This document shows positions 12,898 through 56,508 of a DNA stretch of 64,000 nt, one piece after another. The stretch is taken from assembly GCF_001649575.2 (NCBI RefSeq), contig NC_051434.1, positions 5,846,888-5,910,887 on the forward strand, read 5' to 3'. The position numbers and the translations under genes were made by a program. The DNA is from Kryptolebias marmoratus (taxonomy: Eukaryota; Chordata; Actinopteri; Cyprinodontiformes; Rivulidae). How positions within the stretch are numbered: the first letter of the stretch is position 1; the number at the start of each line of letters is the position of its first letter. Below the pieces are notes generated by a model. It ran no database searches. It saw only the letters and a program-made list of their open reading frames with translations, and was not told the DNA's origin.

Positions 12898-14689
12898 AAA
12901 TCAAAAGACAAAATCACAATGCCTACTTCAGTAAATTACTACTACTATATTACTACTACTACTGATATATAACTATTACTTTAATGTTGGGGTGAGGCTG
13001 TCGTGAGCAGAATGTTTTTGCCTTATTCATTTGTTCACATTCATCCTTTCTTATTAAGAAAGTATCTTCTGAAAAATGCCCCGTGGATTAGTTAGGCTTG
13101 GATTTTTGTCTCTGTTTACGTGTAACATGAACCTTTTTAAGTGTTGAAATCAGCAGCTGCAGTTATAATAAAAGAACAGCATCACTTTCGGTAAAAAGGT
13201 CTGAAAAGTCACGTGGATGGCTCGACTTTGACTCAGCATTGCCTTTAAATGTGATGAATATTACATTTTTAAATAATTTGTCCTCTTTTTGTTAAATAGT
13301 CAGTAAGGGGATGACTCTGGCTTTGAAGGAAAAATGTTGATTTTTATTTTGGCAGGGACTGAATCCCATATTTCTCCTGTGTTTGTTTGGTGTTTGAAGA
13401 GGGAAAAAGTGCTGTGTGTGTGTGTTTTATCAATAAGGATTTTGTCGGGGGAAAAAAAAACTGCTTAAAATCCCAAATGTGAAATTCTTTGTGTTGTACT
13501 GTAGTAGGAGATTGAAAAAGGCCTCAGGTATAAAAGCAGCTCTCATATAACAGCCTCGGCTGCCAATATCAAATTCACTCACTGTTTTCCTGCCGGTGAA
13601 GCCAAAGCAGAATATTAAACATCCAGTGACGTGTGCAGACTTAAAGGTGAAGGGTCAAAGGTCAACCCTGACATCAGCCACACACACGGATTAAACTCCC
13701 AGATCCCCACACACCCTCGCGGTTTTGGCGACTGGAGCTGAATTTGAATGCGGACCTCCAGCTGACATCCATCCATGATTAATGAGCGAGCCCGGGTTAA
13801 GTTTTGGCTCCTTAATGAATACAGTTTGAGAAGTTGAGGAGCCTATAAATATTTGACATGTCTCTTGAATCTGTTTGCATAATTGATGCAGGAATCTAAA
13901 TTGAATCATAATTGCATCATAGTGGATGTTTCGCCCCTTCTCTCTTCTCTCATTATTTTCTTTTCCCTTTTTTTTTTGTCCTTTGCATGCCGCTCCCATT
14001 GATGTTTCTCTCAAGACCAAACATGGCCTCTTCACTCGCACTTCTACGCCGCACACACACACACACACACACACAGATAGGTGCTGACAGACAATCAATG
14101 TGATCTCGGGGTGTGACTGACACATGGTACTGATGAACTCACTGGGTAGCATATCGCTTTGCTTGCTTCGGTGCTGTGATTGACAGCTGTATCTTCCCTC
14201 TGTCTCTCTCTCTCTTTCTCACACACACACACACACGCACGCACAGAGAAGCGCCGACCGTCTCAGACATCATGCTGCTCTCCAGTGTCATGCTGTGCTG
14301 ACATAGTCTGTGTTTGATGCTGATGTCAAACTCACTCTCAAATGATTCTGTGTCTCTGTGTGAGCTTGCAAGTGTGTGTGTGTGTGTGAGAACGTGCACA
14401 TGTGTGTGCATGTTGGGGAGCAGAAGAGGTGGAGGAGTCAAGACAGTGGCTGAAATTCTAGGAATAAATATCAGTCTACGAAAATATATCAACTGTTTGT
14501 TACAAATTGTCAGAAAATAAGATGCAAGGAGACAATACTATTATATGGATTGGGATATTTATATTTTTAGCTTTTAGCTAATCTTTTACTGCTTTTAGAT
14601 TGCTTTTTGCTTATTTAAACTTTTAATTAAACCCAATTAGTTATTTGCACAAAAGATCTTACACAATCTGTTAGCACCCAAAGTATCTG

Positions 14690-14965
14690 TTGGGGTTCAG
14701 TCTCAGCTGCTACAGACAAGATTTTAGCTCAATATTTGTCAAGAAGACTAAGTTGAAGCCATTTTTAGTTTTTAAGGTCGGTTAACTGTAACAACCATCT
14801 TAAATTTGGTTGACTCGAGATGTTTTTAGTTGGAGATGTATTTCTAATCCTTAATTCAAGTTTTATTAAGATTTGTCCAGTGGTTTGAGGGGTTTTGGTA
14901 ACAGACATGCTCACACAGACACGGGCAAAAACATTATCGTCTGCCTCGGCCTTTCAGCAGCGGGT
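14690..14965 (+). repeat. R1 repeat, copy b (diverged)
   Basis: Contains CTCAGCTGCTAC, AGCTCAATATTTGTCAA, ACAACCATCTTAAATTTGGT and the 3' part GTCCAGTGGTTTGAGG. It then has GTAACAGACATGCTCACACA and an end where TTATCGTCTGCC is closed by GCGGGTGATAA, suggesting a small hairpin terminus for the family. Confidence 0.6.
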
Positions 14966-15540
14966 GATAATTGAGCATTAATCAGAAGAAAAATGAATGC
15001 AAATTAAGAACTGGAATTTATTGCATGACTTCATGTTTTTAACACAAACCGATGTACGGTTAAAATCCAGCTGCTGCTTCAAAATGTTGCAGAGCTGCTG
15101 TTTGAAAGGAGGATCTTGACTGATGAAGTTATCGTTGCATCTTCCTCGCCGTACCGCTGTGGATGGATTCATCATCAGATTGTTGAGGGGCCCCAGGTGG
15201 CTCCAAAAACCGGGATTTTATTTGGATTCAGAGGAGCCTTCAGATGGAATACATCAGAGTGTTTGCAGACAAAAATTAGGTGCAATTAAGTTTCTCCTCA
15301 CCTATTGGTGGAAAGTCGGACCGGTCCTTGCCTGCAGATGGGACCGAGACAATGGTCAGTGGTGCTTTGAAAATAATGAGAGGTTAGTGTGTGTGTGTGT
15401 GTGTGCAGTTTATGCATATTAATGGAGATCCCTGTGTCTGTCTGAGAGAGGGAGAAAGATTTCAAGATTTTGGATAACAATTTATTATAAAAGAGCCCGC
15501 AGCGACTGTGATGTGGATGGAACAAATTAAAGTATTTCTC

Positions 15541-15597
15541 TATATATGTGTGTGTGTGTGTGTTAGAGAGAGAGTGTGTGTGTGTGTGTGTGAGAGA
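15541..15597 (+). repeat. compound (TA)(TG)(AG)(TG) microsatellite
   Basis: TA, TG, AG and TG blocks in succession. A TG tract at 15387-15405 and a CA tract at 15743-15764 flank it, giving three dinucleotide tracts in 380 bp. Confidence 0.95.
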
Positions 15598-17282
15598 TGA
15601 AAGGACGTTTCAGTGAGGGGTATCTCTGGCCTTCTCTGCGCTCCTCGTTTCAGAGTCTCTGATGACAAAATGTGTCAGTGTTTAAAAAGGGACCGCCGCA
15701 GAGCATGTGCTGACATGTTTAAATCTGAGGCTGTCTCACACTCACACACACACACACACACACATGCAAACTAACATGCACAGTGAGGCATCCTGAGGCC
15801 ATCTGGAAGTGCAGAGCGAGGCACAGCTGGTCTCCAGTGAACATCCACGGAGTCTGGACCCCTCATCTTCAAGATCACACAGTGAAGCGCCAATTACCGA
15901 CATGAAGTATGTTAGTGTGCGCGTACGTGCGCGGATACAAGTGTGAAGAGCCATCTAGCTGCCTACGAGAAGAAATCCCCCAAATATTCCTGGATATACG
16001 TGCACGGGCTGCTCGTCAGAAATTTGACAGCATGTGTGCCGTTGAGAGACCGACTGCTGTTCTGACACTAAATGTTACTGAAAAACTGCCTCCATCTGTT
16101 GGCAGGGAGAAGGAATCTGAGAGGACAAATTGGAAAGATTGCAAGGATAAAGCCGTCATAGCGAATTAGCATCGCAGCAGGAAGAGTTCTTGTTATCGGG
16201 GTATTTGTAAAATATGCAGCATTTTACATTTGGGGGTGGGAAGCAGGGAAATCGTGGAATGTGGCCGGAAGGAAGGAACCAGTTTCTGACCTGAAACGGT
16301 GCGGAAGTTTGAATCTGCATGATAATGAGCCTCACTTTAAGATTGTGTGGACATGTTTTAGTTTTATTTGAAAAGTTGTATGGATCCAGTACAGCAGTGG
16401 AAACTAGTGTAACATCTTTAAAAAAAAAAGTCCTCACACCTGGTTATTTTATAATTCATGCTGCAGCACTGAGTTGCAGGGACTTCCCAGGCAAAATCTG
16501 ACAAGTATGGTTCATGTATTGGCAGCAGAAAGACTTCATATACATAAGCTGTGAAGAGAGCTGTTCACCACCTGCATACAGATGGCCCGGATCGAATTAT
16601 ACACGTACTCTGTGCAGGTATTTTGAATTTCATGTTTCTGAAAATGTTCTAGGAGTTGTTATACGACTGTCGGTGCTCTGTATTCAGTTAGAGTGACAGT
16701 GACAGAGAACTACAGAGGGGAAAAGAAATAATAACAGACCCATCAGTCAGCGATTCTCCCTCAAGAAACGGTTCCTGACGGGACAGAGAGACCTGTCATA
16801 TTAAGGCCACATTCCAGGTTTATCCCCCTTCGAGTCAAGATGCTTTCAGTTTCATGTCAGCCATCAGAATAACTCACATGAGTCTCCACTTTAACACTTG
16901 ATGTCACTTCCCATTCTTAACTTAAATGACCACTTCAATTAAAAGTGATTATTACATTGCAGGCTGTAATCATTTCTTTACAGGAACCAGTATTGTCCTT
17001 GACAGTAATGAGGCGGCTTGTCCGTCATTGTTCCTGAGTGGTTTGAACAGATTCAGTGAGGAAGCTGGTGTACATGAACACACCGTACATTCACATGTGC
17101 TGATAAGGCTGGGAAATATTGAGATTTTCAGTCTGACACGTAGCCTTTTGATTTTTGTCACACCTGTAGGAACAGCTGTCCTGTTGCGATATGGATTTTT
17201 CAGCTGATAATGCTCTGTACATTACAGCCTGGTTGGGTTTGTCTCGTCAGTCTTTCAGATGGTTTGATTCTTCCTTACTTGG

Positions 17283-17590
17283 ATGATGTCCGTCTGTCAA
17301 TTTTCTTCTGCTTATCTGAGGTCAAGTCACCAAGGTAACAGGTCCCGGAGCTAAACTGGCCCTTCCTCCTCAACAACATTCTCCAGCTCTCCCTAGAGAA
17401 TCCTGAGGCATTCCCAGGCCTGAAGGGACAGACAATATAGGCTCTCCACCAAGTTTTTTGGCCGCCCCAGGGTCTCCTCCCAGTGGAACGTGACCAGAAG
17501 GTATCCTGACCAGATGCCAGAACCACTTCAGCTCCTCCTGGATGACTGCTTCTCACCATTATCTCTAAGGCTGAGTCACTCTGTGGAGGA
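17283..17590 (-). mobile_element. LINE 3'-end fragment (same family as 56.8 kb)
   Basis: On the reverse strand it reads like the C-terminal tail of the teleost LINE reverse transcriptase: LRLEIM, ..SSGQDTF, WEETLGRPKNLV.., then ..ECCXGRASLAPGPVTLVT, and ends DLTSDKQKKIDRR in front of a degraded GATG-type tail. The frame is broken and the element is 5' truncated. Confidence 0.6.
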
Positions 17591-18831
17591 AACGTCACTG
17601 GCTGGTGTCCAAGATCTCATGTTTTTGTTCAGGGTCAAAGAGTGTATATATTTAAACCTCCAAACAGAACCCTGAAGTTGAAGCCAGATGGGACCAGCTT
17701 CCATGAAGACTGGTTCTAGTACATGTTCCGCCCCCTCTCTATGCTCTTGGTAAAAAAAAAGAAATATGTAATTATTTATTTCATGCTTAAAAGAAAGGCT
17801 GTATAACACCATGATTGTGTGTGATGGTGCACACACTCCGTTTCCAAAAATACAACATGCTCCTGCTGGCTTCATCTTCCAACAGTGAGAGAAGGCAGGA
17901 ACGCTTCGTCCAGTATTATAAACAGTTCACGGCCTTACCTCAGGACCAAAGGTGAGGGTTTGGACGTAGACAGACCAGTAAATTGAGATCCTAACATTTG
18001 TGCTCAGCACAGACCGGAGCACCGTCTTCACCGCTGCAGATAAACCCAGATCCATCGTCCTGTCATTCCATGCTGCCATCGCTCATGAACAAGACACAAA
18101 AACACTTAACCACCTCTGCTCGAGGCAGAGGCTCGCCCAGCCCCCGCCCAACCAGGAGGAAGCATTCCACCTTTTTTCCCTGCTGAGAACCGATTCAGAG
18201 AAGCTGACTCTTATTCTGGCTGCTTCACACTCAGCTGCTCAGTTCTGTTATCAGAAAGATTATATAAGATAAACTCTGTACAGTAAGGGAATATTTTATT
18301 TATAATGCCAAAAAGACCTGTAAGTTAATTATACTAACCTTTAGAAAGAAAATCCACCTTTTTGTTGTCCTAAGCCCTGCTTGCATGCTGTCATTGAATT
18401 ATTTTTTGACAGCCTAAATGTGACCAGAGACAGTCAGTCACTCTTGTTGCCTTTTGACCATAAAAAGCCACGCAGACCTTTAGCGACACCCGTGCCAAAA
18501 AAAGCTAATTGAAATTAGCATAAGCTTGCTAATGAGTGCTAATTAGGCTAATGATTTAGTTGCTGAGTGTACAGCAGGAGTTATAACAGCAGAAAAGAGA
18601 AAATGAACATTACGGACACGCACACATCTGGTGCTCTCATGCAGATGCTGACACGTACATTTACTCATTGCTGTAGGATAAATAGGTAGAGATTAAATTT
18701 AAAGTACACAGCCGACATAAATGCTAGCTAACGCTGCAGATGTCTTTGACGTTCACATCTATCACTCCACTCGTGTGTGCACCCATTATCATCCTTAAAT
18801 GTTCACACACAGGAACGAGTGGATGGATGTC

Positions 18832-18835
<4 letters not shown>

Positions 18836-18866
<31 letters not shown>
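18836..18866 (+). repeat. (CA)n microsatellite
   Basis: About fifteen CA units in intron 1. Confidence 0.97.
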
Positions 18867-18869
<3 letters not shown>

Positions 18870-21800
18870 TGAGTTAGTCAGAAGTGCATTTACCCCGCAC
18901 ATCTGTCGCTTTCTCATGGGAACACACAACAGTATGCTTCAGCTTCCACTCTTGTATTTATGGGGAACATGAGGCTCCTTTTTAATTACTGCTGGAATCT
19001 GTCCTCAAACTGTTTCTGAGTTAGTCTTGAAACAAAGCAGCACACATGTGACATCCATAATAATAATGCACTTCCTGCATTGTGGTTCAGTGTTGTTGTG
19101 TGCAATGTTTAAGTCCTTGTACCAGGAATTAAACATTTTATATCATAAATCAGTCGATAGTTTGGTTGTTTTATCTAAATATTTTTTACTGCTCACAAGC
19201 CTCATTACTTAAACCCAAAAAAAATATTCCTCCAGTTTTGTTTTCAGTCAGCATCAGCCGATGTTTCACAGAGTCGCACAGAAACCCACTTTGGAAGACA
19301 AAGAAATTAGTGAGTGAATGAAGAGTGAGACAAGAGAGAAGTCCGGGAGGATGGTGTAACAACAGTCTCAATAAGCAGCAAATTGGATCTCTTTCTCTCT
19401 GCTCCCTGGAAGACAATCAGGCTGGTTGTGGTTCTGTGTTTTCATCACCCCGAAGTGCCACATTCAGGAGACGGATTGTCGAGGCATCTGCTGCGTTGCG
19501 CCAAGGAAACAGGAGGCAGCACAGAATCGCTTTAGTGAAGCTGGACTTTTTTTTGTCGTTACAAGTCATTTTATAACTCTGTTTCGTTGTGTTTCAGAGC
19601 AAAAATTATTACGGCTGGGTTGCATCCACAGCATCCTCCTGAGAGGGATTTACCATCTATCAGGATGGTTTTTGTTTGTTTGTTTGTTGTTTTTTGTCAG
19701 TTCACTTGAACTCCTGAATCCCAAGATTTTGCTTGCCAAACTTTTAATTCCCTCTAGCCATTTCGGATTATTATGGCCTCGTAAACATAAAACCATTGTT
19801 TATGAACAATGAGTTGTTTAAAACTAACTTTTAAATGAAAAAAAAAAACAAAACAAAATTAAAGTGTGTGTCCTTGAATAAGAGCAACAATTCTGAGCTG
19901 AACAAAATAAAATCATTTGGTGTAAAAATGTCCCCACATGAGAAAGCCGGGTCTCAGGAGGTTAGGTTAGAACGCTGTGTTCCTTATTCTTTTTGTAGAA
20001 AACAAATCCAACAAAAAGCATCCCTGTTATGAAAGGCATACGTTTCATGAAAAGCAAAATAGGCTTTCAAATTTCCCTGAATTTCCCTGCTGAGAGACAA
20101 ATAAAAGGGTTATTCTCTTTTATAAAGGTTTTCTATATCAAGTACAACATTGTTCTGACCACAAACATGCCTGCATGCTCAGGCATAGCTGGAATTTATT
20201 TTATTTTATTCTTAAAGGCTAATCAATTGGCCCATGGATCTATCAGCCTGCTACTATTTGTTCCTAAATCTACAAAAAATGTCAAAGATAGAGTTAGCCT
20301 ATTTTCAAACAAACAAAACATTTCTTTTTTCCCTAATGGTAAAAAAAAAAACCTTCAGGAAGTCTGGATGAGTTTAACAAAGGAGGCTTATTTTGCTTTA
20401 AACAAGGGTCCTGATTCTACCAACTTCATATCAGCTTATTTCAATCAAACAGGTCATTGAACGTATCTTAGTCCTGCAGGTAGTTGAGCAGTAACAGCTG
20501 GGAGGGTTGTGGTAACGTTTACTATCAGTAATACTGGGTCTAGATGTTGTGGTTGTTTATTAAAGAAACATCTTCCACTTCCTGTTTTCACTCTTTAACC
20601 TGCTTGGATGATTCACCTCGTGCAATTAAGGGGCCATCCACATAGTGACAATTCTTTTGAACGATCCAAGTTTTTTGTTTAAGACTTATTTGCACGCAGA
20701 AATGACGTTTTAGTGGTTTTTCATCTTAAAACACCACCTTTGTCTTTCTGTTTAGACAGCCAAAATATAACGTTTTAAAAACGATGCCTCGAACCTAACC
20801 TACATCCCGACGGCGTCCTCTTCTTCTTGTTTACTTTTTCGTACCCAGCGTCTAAGCTTTTTGTGTACGCTCTTATTTTCTGTGCTTGGTGTGCTTTTGT
20901 GGCAGTGTTACAGCGCCACCTACAGGCCTGGCATAGCTACAACATCGTTTTTTTAGGTTGTTTTTGGCGTTTCCATGTGGATGATGTCGTTTCCGGAAGT
21001 GGTGCTTAGTCTGAATTAAATGTTCACAGTTGCCTTTTTGTTTCCTACAAATGTAGTTCGTCACAAACGTAATCATTTTATTTTTTTCATGCCCAAGTCA
21101 CACACAAAAAAACATATCCAAATCACAAACACAAGAAGTGGGAAAGAAACCAGACTGCACAGGAAAGCTGTGACCTCTGACCTTTGCGTGAACCAAATAA
21201 GACATGAACGAGGATGAAGGAGGCAGGAAGATGGAGCGCCACAGTCGTGCCACCTCGAACTCTTCATTGTAAAAAGGAAATTAGGTGGAATGTCTGCCAC
21301 ACCAAGATGAATATGCACAGCTGTGTAATCATGTAGGAGGAGGGATTGTTTGTCAAAATTTACATCATATAAACCTGTTATTTTCTTCAGAGACCTTGAA
21401 ATTACCATTATTGGCGTAATGGTTGAAAACTGAGAACTTGTAGCAGGTTGGCTTAAATGGAAACATTTGTCTTATATTAAATCTGAGTCGGGAGAACGGT
21501 GTAATTGTCAACCTAAACTTGTTACAGGGCTGCTGCTTGTTAAATTCCACATTTATATTCATTGCCATCAGATGTCGGTCTGTCTTGTGGGCTGTTACTT
21601 ACTCACGCACCGTCCAAGCAGACAGCTGGTGCAGAAATATGGGCTAAGATAGCTTCTTCATCTCCATCGGCAGGTGACGAAACGTCAGTGTGAGGGCGTG
21701 CAGCTGTCTCCCGTTCTCCCTGCGTTTGTTTCTGTGAATCTGTGCTATGAGCTGCACAGAGCGCCGCGCATGTAGGTGTGAACGAGGGTGGGATTTTTAT

Positions 21801-23677
21801 CACAGGCTGTCATGTTCCCACACATTAGTGGAGCTAAAGACGAGACGAGGGCAGCGGATCTTGGCGGCGGCCTCAGCAGTCACGTAAAGCTTCCAGCTCT
21901 GACCTTTCAGCTGGATCCATACGCGCGGGAACACACCAAAGGCAGCATCAGCAATCAGTGTCACACTTCTGCACAGAGTACAGTACGCCCACTGCATCGG
22001 CAATGGGGCAGAATCTGTGTTTGGTGTCCTGTAACCTTCACCTTTTGTGCACTTTGGTTGTATGAGGAAAAAAAAATCCACTTCACAAGTTTTTAAACAC
22101 AAAGTCTGGTAAAGCTTTGGGCTCAGTTCAGTTTTTTAACATAAAACTGATGCAGCAAATAAAGTAAAAACTGAATAAGAAAAATGCTTTTTTTGTTTTA
22201 CACATTATATAAATATTGATTTAAATTACCGTACTAGGTTCTTTTTTGTTTGTATGTTTAAATATTACATTTTTCTTTTATGTTCCTATGATCGGTTGGT
22301 TGTATGGAAGCTTATTTGGCGCTCCTCAGGGATGACTGTTTGGAATCCAGGATGTTTGTTAGAAATTTAAATATGTGGTTAAAAACGAGTTTAAACTCCT
22401 CTGGTATTTTTTATAGTGTGAGAAAACTGTAGAGAAAGATGACAAAACATACATTTAAAAAAATAAATAAAAACCAGCTTTTGTCGTTTGAGGGTAAGGA
22501 GCAACTTCATGAATTTGTGTGTGAAAAGGATAAGAAGGAAAAAAAAGCAGACCGAGCTGAGTTACAATGACTTGAGAGAAAAAATTATTATATACATCCA
22601 AAAAGCCATCTGTCTCAATTATACAGTTTATACTTGTACCTGTCAAAATACGGAAAAGTACAATGAGCACAGTTTGATGCACAGATACACACAGTTTTTC
22701 TGTTTCTCTCAGTTTATTACACACACACAGGCAGCTGTGTGGTGGAAGCAGGTGTCACACTCAGCTCATTACCTCTGGCAGGGTTGATCACCCTGTTTGG
22801 AGAGCAATAAGACACACCTGACTGGAGAAACAGAGGGATCAGGGAGCTGCAGGAGGAGGAGGGACGGGAGATGGGACAGAAAAAGATGTGGAGTAGGAGG
22901 AGGACATGGGTTTGTCAGGGAGATGGCTGAAGATGAAGTGGGGAAAAAAGGGAAATGCAGCATCGGATTAAAAGAAGGTAGTAGAAAATGTCACGAACGG
23001 AGGGAAGTTTAACAAAGGATTTTAGTTGCTTTGAGTACATTTTTTTTTAGCTCTTTGTCTTTTTAATATTGTGAAAACATGTTAGGAAGTTATACACTCC
23101 TTGTGCAGTTTTTGTACATTATCACCTGATGGGAAATAAGTTGTTAATGAGTTACTGACGTGTCTCAAATCAGTTTATGAAGCAGCAATTCACTACAAAA
23201 GTCATCTCAGGACATTGTACAAAAACATTCACGCATTATAAAAAGCCAATCAGTCAAAGTTATCTAAGGAAGCCAGCAGATTGTGTTTGCTCCCATCCTG
23301 AGCAGCAGGTTGGCGACAGTGGAAAGGAAAGACTCACTTTTAACAGGAAGAAAGATGAACCAGGCTCAGGCTCAGGATGGGCGGCCATCTTCCTCCACTG
23401 GCTGGGGTTAGAGAGGACAGGAAAGAGGCAGATAAACACAGAATGACTGGTCCAGGAGGGGATTCTATGAAGTTAATGATAGAAATAATTACAAATACAA
23501 ACATGAAGAGCAGAGCGAGTGAGGACATGTGGTCAGTTTGTCCTCCAGTCTCAACCCAAACCAACCCTAACTCATCTCATCACTGCCTGATTACTCAGTT
23601 TTTAATGCATTCTTCTTGAAACATATTTTGTGTTTCTGAACTCACAGGATCGTTTGTTGTGTTTTGTGTTTTTGTAG

Positions 23678-53582
<29,905 letters not shown>

Positions 53583-54662
53583 CAGGACCGGCGCCCCCTC
53601 GGGGGAGACCCCACGCAGGGGGAGAGGGACTCGGTGGAGAGTCGGAGGACTCGGACTACAGCGGGAGGGACAGGGAGAGACGCTGCTCTGTCTTCCACTC
53701 AGCACATTGCCAATGACCACAGCTCTGCTGCTGCTGCTGCCAGGAGTTGATGCAGAAGAAGAAAAAAAACACCTAGATTTGGATTTGACAAAGACAAAAA
53801 CATGCCAAACCGTACTGTTTGTTCCCCAAACACACGGCACACACTACTGACCACAGGAATGGTGGGAGAGAATATTTTTTTGTACGACGAGGACGACATC
53901 CTGCTCTCTGCACACGCGCAGGATGTTGGAGGAGGGAAGGTATTTGTGATGGCTAACCTGGCAACCCAACCTACCACGACTCCTACGGGTCGCCCCTGGC
54001 AACCCTGCCTCATCTGCGTCGGGACACCAAACTGGACTCGGAACACAATCCCGCTTTGTTTCCACTGATGAGGTAAAGGCTGTTAATCCGGAGTCCTGAC
54101 ATCCTTAAATCTGCTCATTCCTTCACGTGTTTACGCCTCTTCTGATGCTCTATCTGCTCGCCTTTTATCGCAGAGGAAAGTTAGAAAAACGTCTCATTTC
54201 ATTTTCCATTTCCCCTCCCGTGCTCCGCCGCAGCAGTTCTTATTTCCCTTTTCGCTCCCCCCCCTCCCGTCTGCGTGTGTTTGCGTGCACAGAGCCTTGA
54301 AAAGTTGGCTCATCCAACCATAAGCTCAAGCAGAGTCCATTTTCCCTCCAATGGAAACGAACATTTGTGGATGAAATGGAGCAGAACGTTGCATTCTAAC
54401 CCAAACCTTGTTTTGATTTTATTTTTTTCCCCCTTTCTGCATGCTCTCTGAGCACTATCCTTGCTGCAGGTCTGAGACCAGCTTCAGTCCCAGCCTTTAA
54501 ACGTCGTCACGTTTTTTTTTCCCCTCGACATATCGGACGACCTCTGAGCCGTTAAATCAACAAAAGCTTTCGGCCTCAATTAGATAAACGGTTTGGCTCC
54601 CGGGAGACGAGCTGTTGATGAAAACATCGAACATTTCCCCTCTTTGTGCTTCATCTGCCGCA

Positions 54663-55475
54663 TTAAAAGGATGGTTCACGCCGTTTAATGTGGGGTTCTG
54701 TGAGAAGGCTATGAACAAGCAACATCTTACCTGCGGACCAAAGCTCTTTGATTGGCCTCAGTGTGGAGGAATGGTTTACTTCAGAGCAACACTAAGATTA
54801 AAGTGGATCGTTGCCGCCTTAGAAGTACTCCAATCTCAAAAAACATTAGATTACGCAGTTATCTGCAGATGGCAGCTACCTGTAGCACTTCCAGCAGGAA
54901 TAACCATGTAGTTTATAAAGCAAGAATTAGCATCAAAGTTTAGGTGTGAGCTGTGATTATAAAACTGGTAAAAAAATTAAAAAAAAAACATTTCAAATCA
55001 TTCATGCCTAATAAAGAGTAACGTTAAAAAACAATTAAAGGCTGCTAACGTGATTAGCATGATGTTTATCACTGAAAATTTACTCAAAAATCAAAACAAT
55101 GACTTCAGCAAAGAAAAGAAAAGTCAAACCTTTCAGCTTTGTTGCAACTACAGGAAGCTACGGCAACTCTGCTGGGACAAACCAATCTATCACACGTCTA
55201 AAAATAGACTTTACCTCCCAATACCAGTAATCCGGTTTATATGACACCATTATTCTGGCACACAGACATGATATTCATAGTGGAAGTGCTACAGCTAGCT
55301 GCTGCTGCCTCTATTTGCACTAAAACATGTAATGTGAAATTGTTGGTGATTTAAAGGTTCACACAGAGAGATTGGAGTTGTTTTAAGATGGTATTAATCT
55401 GCTGCAGGTTGGATATTAATCGTTCCTAACCTTTCTACAGAACCCCACTTCAAAAGATCTGAATTATTCCTTTAA
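54663..55475. mobile_element. foldback/MITE-like element inserted in ext1 3' UTR
   Basis: The two ends are inverted copies. The left end reads TTAAAAGGATGGTTCA and, further in, GTGGGGTTCTGTGAGAAGG. The reverse complement of the right end reads TTAAAGGAATAATTCA and GTGGGGTTCTGTAGAAAGG. Inner segments also pair (ACTCCAATCTC near 54827 against its inverse near 55372), so the arms exceed 150 bp. TTAA tetranucleotides lie at both ends (54663, 55472), which could be the target duplication of a piggyBac-like non-autonomous element, though that class assignment is tentative. No transposase frame is present. A related fragment lies at 57590-57925. Confidence 0.6.
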
Positions 55476-56502
55476 GTGTCCAGAGTAAAAGCTATTAGTG
55501 GCCTTTCTGTCCCCATTTAACTGTAATGTTTTGGTAAAACATATCTCACGTCTTTGTTTTGAATCTGGTCCTGATCGAATCAACATCCAGCCTTTAACGT
55601 CTGCCTGTCGGAGTTCCTCGTTGATCAACCCGTTCCACATTCCTGCCACCAGCTCCGTGCACGTTGGTTAAAAACGAGAACATTACGCCTAATCCTGCGT
55701 CTCTCAGGACGGCGTCAGTATTTATTCAGCTTATTTCCTGCGTGCTGCGCCGATATCGTGTCGAAAGCATCCATCACCCTCTAATGTATTTCTAATTCGG
55801 CAGCGGCTCTAACTCCTGAAAAGATCGCATACACCAGTGATCTAGGATTGGATTGGGCTGCGCCATCTTGGCTCTCGGCGGGAGTCAAATTATAAAGACT
55901 ACACCAACTGACAGGAGGAATAACAAGCAGCTGGGTCCCTCCGCTCCAGATTCCTCCCCCGCCTGCGTTTTACAATAATGGGCTGAAGTTTTGCTCAAAT
56001 CGCCTGTTTCCCTCCACTAAACCGCCTCCTTTTGTTTCGTCAGGGGGAACTTTATGCAAGTTATTATCTGGCACTTCGGAGCAGAATGAAAGAAAGTTTA
56101 CCTAAAATGTTCCGGGCCGGGCCGGCGCCGCTGGAACCTCGCCTGTTCTTGATTTGTGCCTTTTCTCGGCGGTCCAGTTCTGCTGGAAACGGCAGACCGC
56201 ACTGAATATTTAAACATCGTTAAGCTTCATACACTGGATGAGTCGCAGCTTCCATTCGCCCATTTCCATGTTGTGTTTGGACACTGTTGCTACGGTGACG
56301 ACACATGACCACTTCCTGTTTCTGACGACATATCCGGTCAGTGATTAAAAGAGAAACGAACTAAAAACACGTTGAGCCCAGCTGTCCTGATGCCTTTCCT
56401 CCCTCCTTCCTTGTAATTAAGAGAAGACTTTTATAGAGGCCACAAATGAAATAGATAAATGTCAATTTTGTAAGAATGATTTATAAAAAATAAAAAAAAG
56501 AA

Positions 56503-56508
56503 AATAAA
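56503..56508 (+). terminator. ext1: candidate ext1 poly(A) signal AATAAA
   Basis: This is the second of two closely spaced AATAAA hexamers (the first at 56489-56494) at the end of an A-rich stretch. It is followed within 20-50 bp by a TG/T-rich downstream element (AGTCTTTGTGTCTTTTGTT). It lies about 2.9 kb after the stop codon, plausible for a vertebrate 3' UTR. Confidence 0.5.

Larger units (their letters stand above)
1..23677 (+). other. ext1: ext1 intron 1, 3' portion
   Basis: This is non-coding sequence upstream of exon 2. In vertebrates intron 1 of EXT1 is by far the longest. The open frames here are short and overlap in several frames, with no domain I recognise. It holds CA/TG tracts at 5855-5869, 6043-6058, 7075-7112, 12107-12137, 12197-12212, 14052-14075, 14220-14245, 14372-14388, 15387-15405, 15541-15597, 15743-15764 and 18836-18866. 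It also holds repeat copies at 12638 and 14690 and a LINE fragment at 17283. Remaining stretches (such as 1190-1560, 13730-13930, 18480-18560) look unique and could hold regulatory elements. Confidence 0.85.

Noticed and set aside
55010..55015. AATAAA as the ext1 poly(A) signal
   Set aside because: It is inside the inserted foldback element and lacks a clear GT-rich downstream element. It is kept only as an alternative to 56503.
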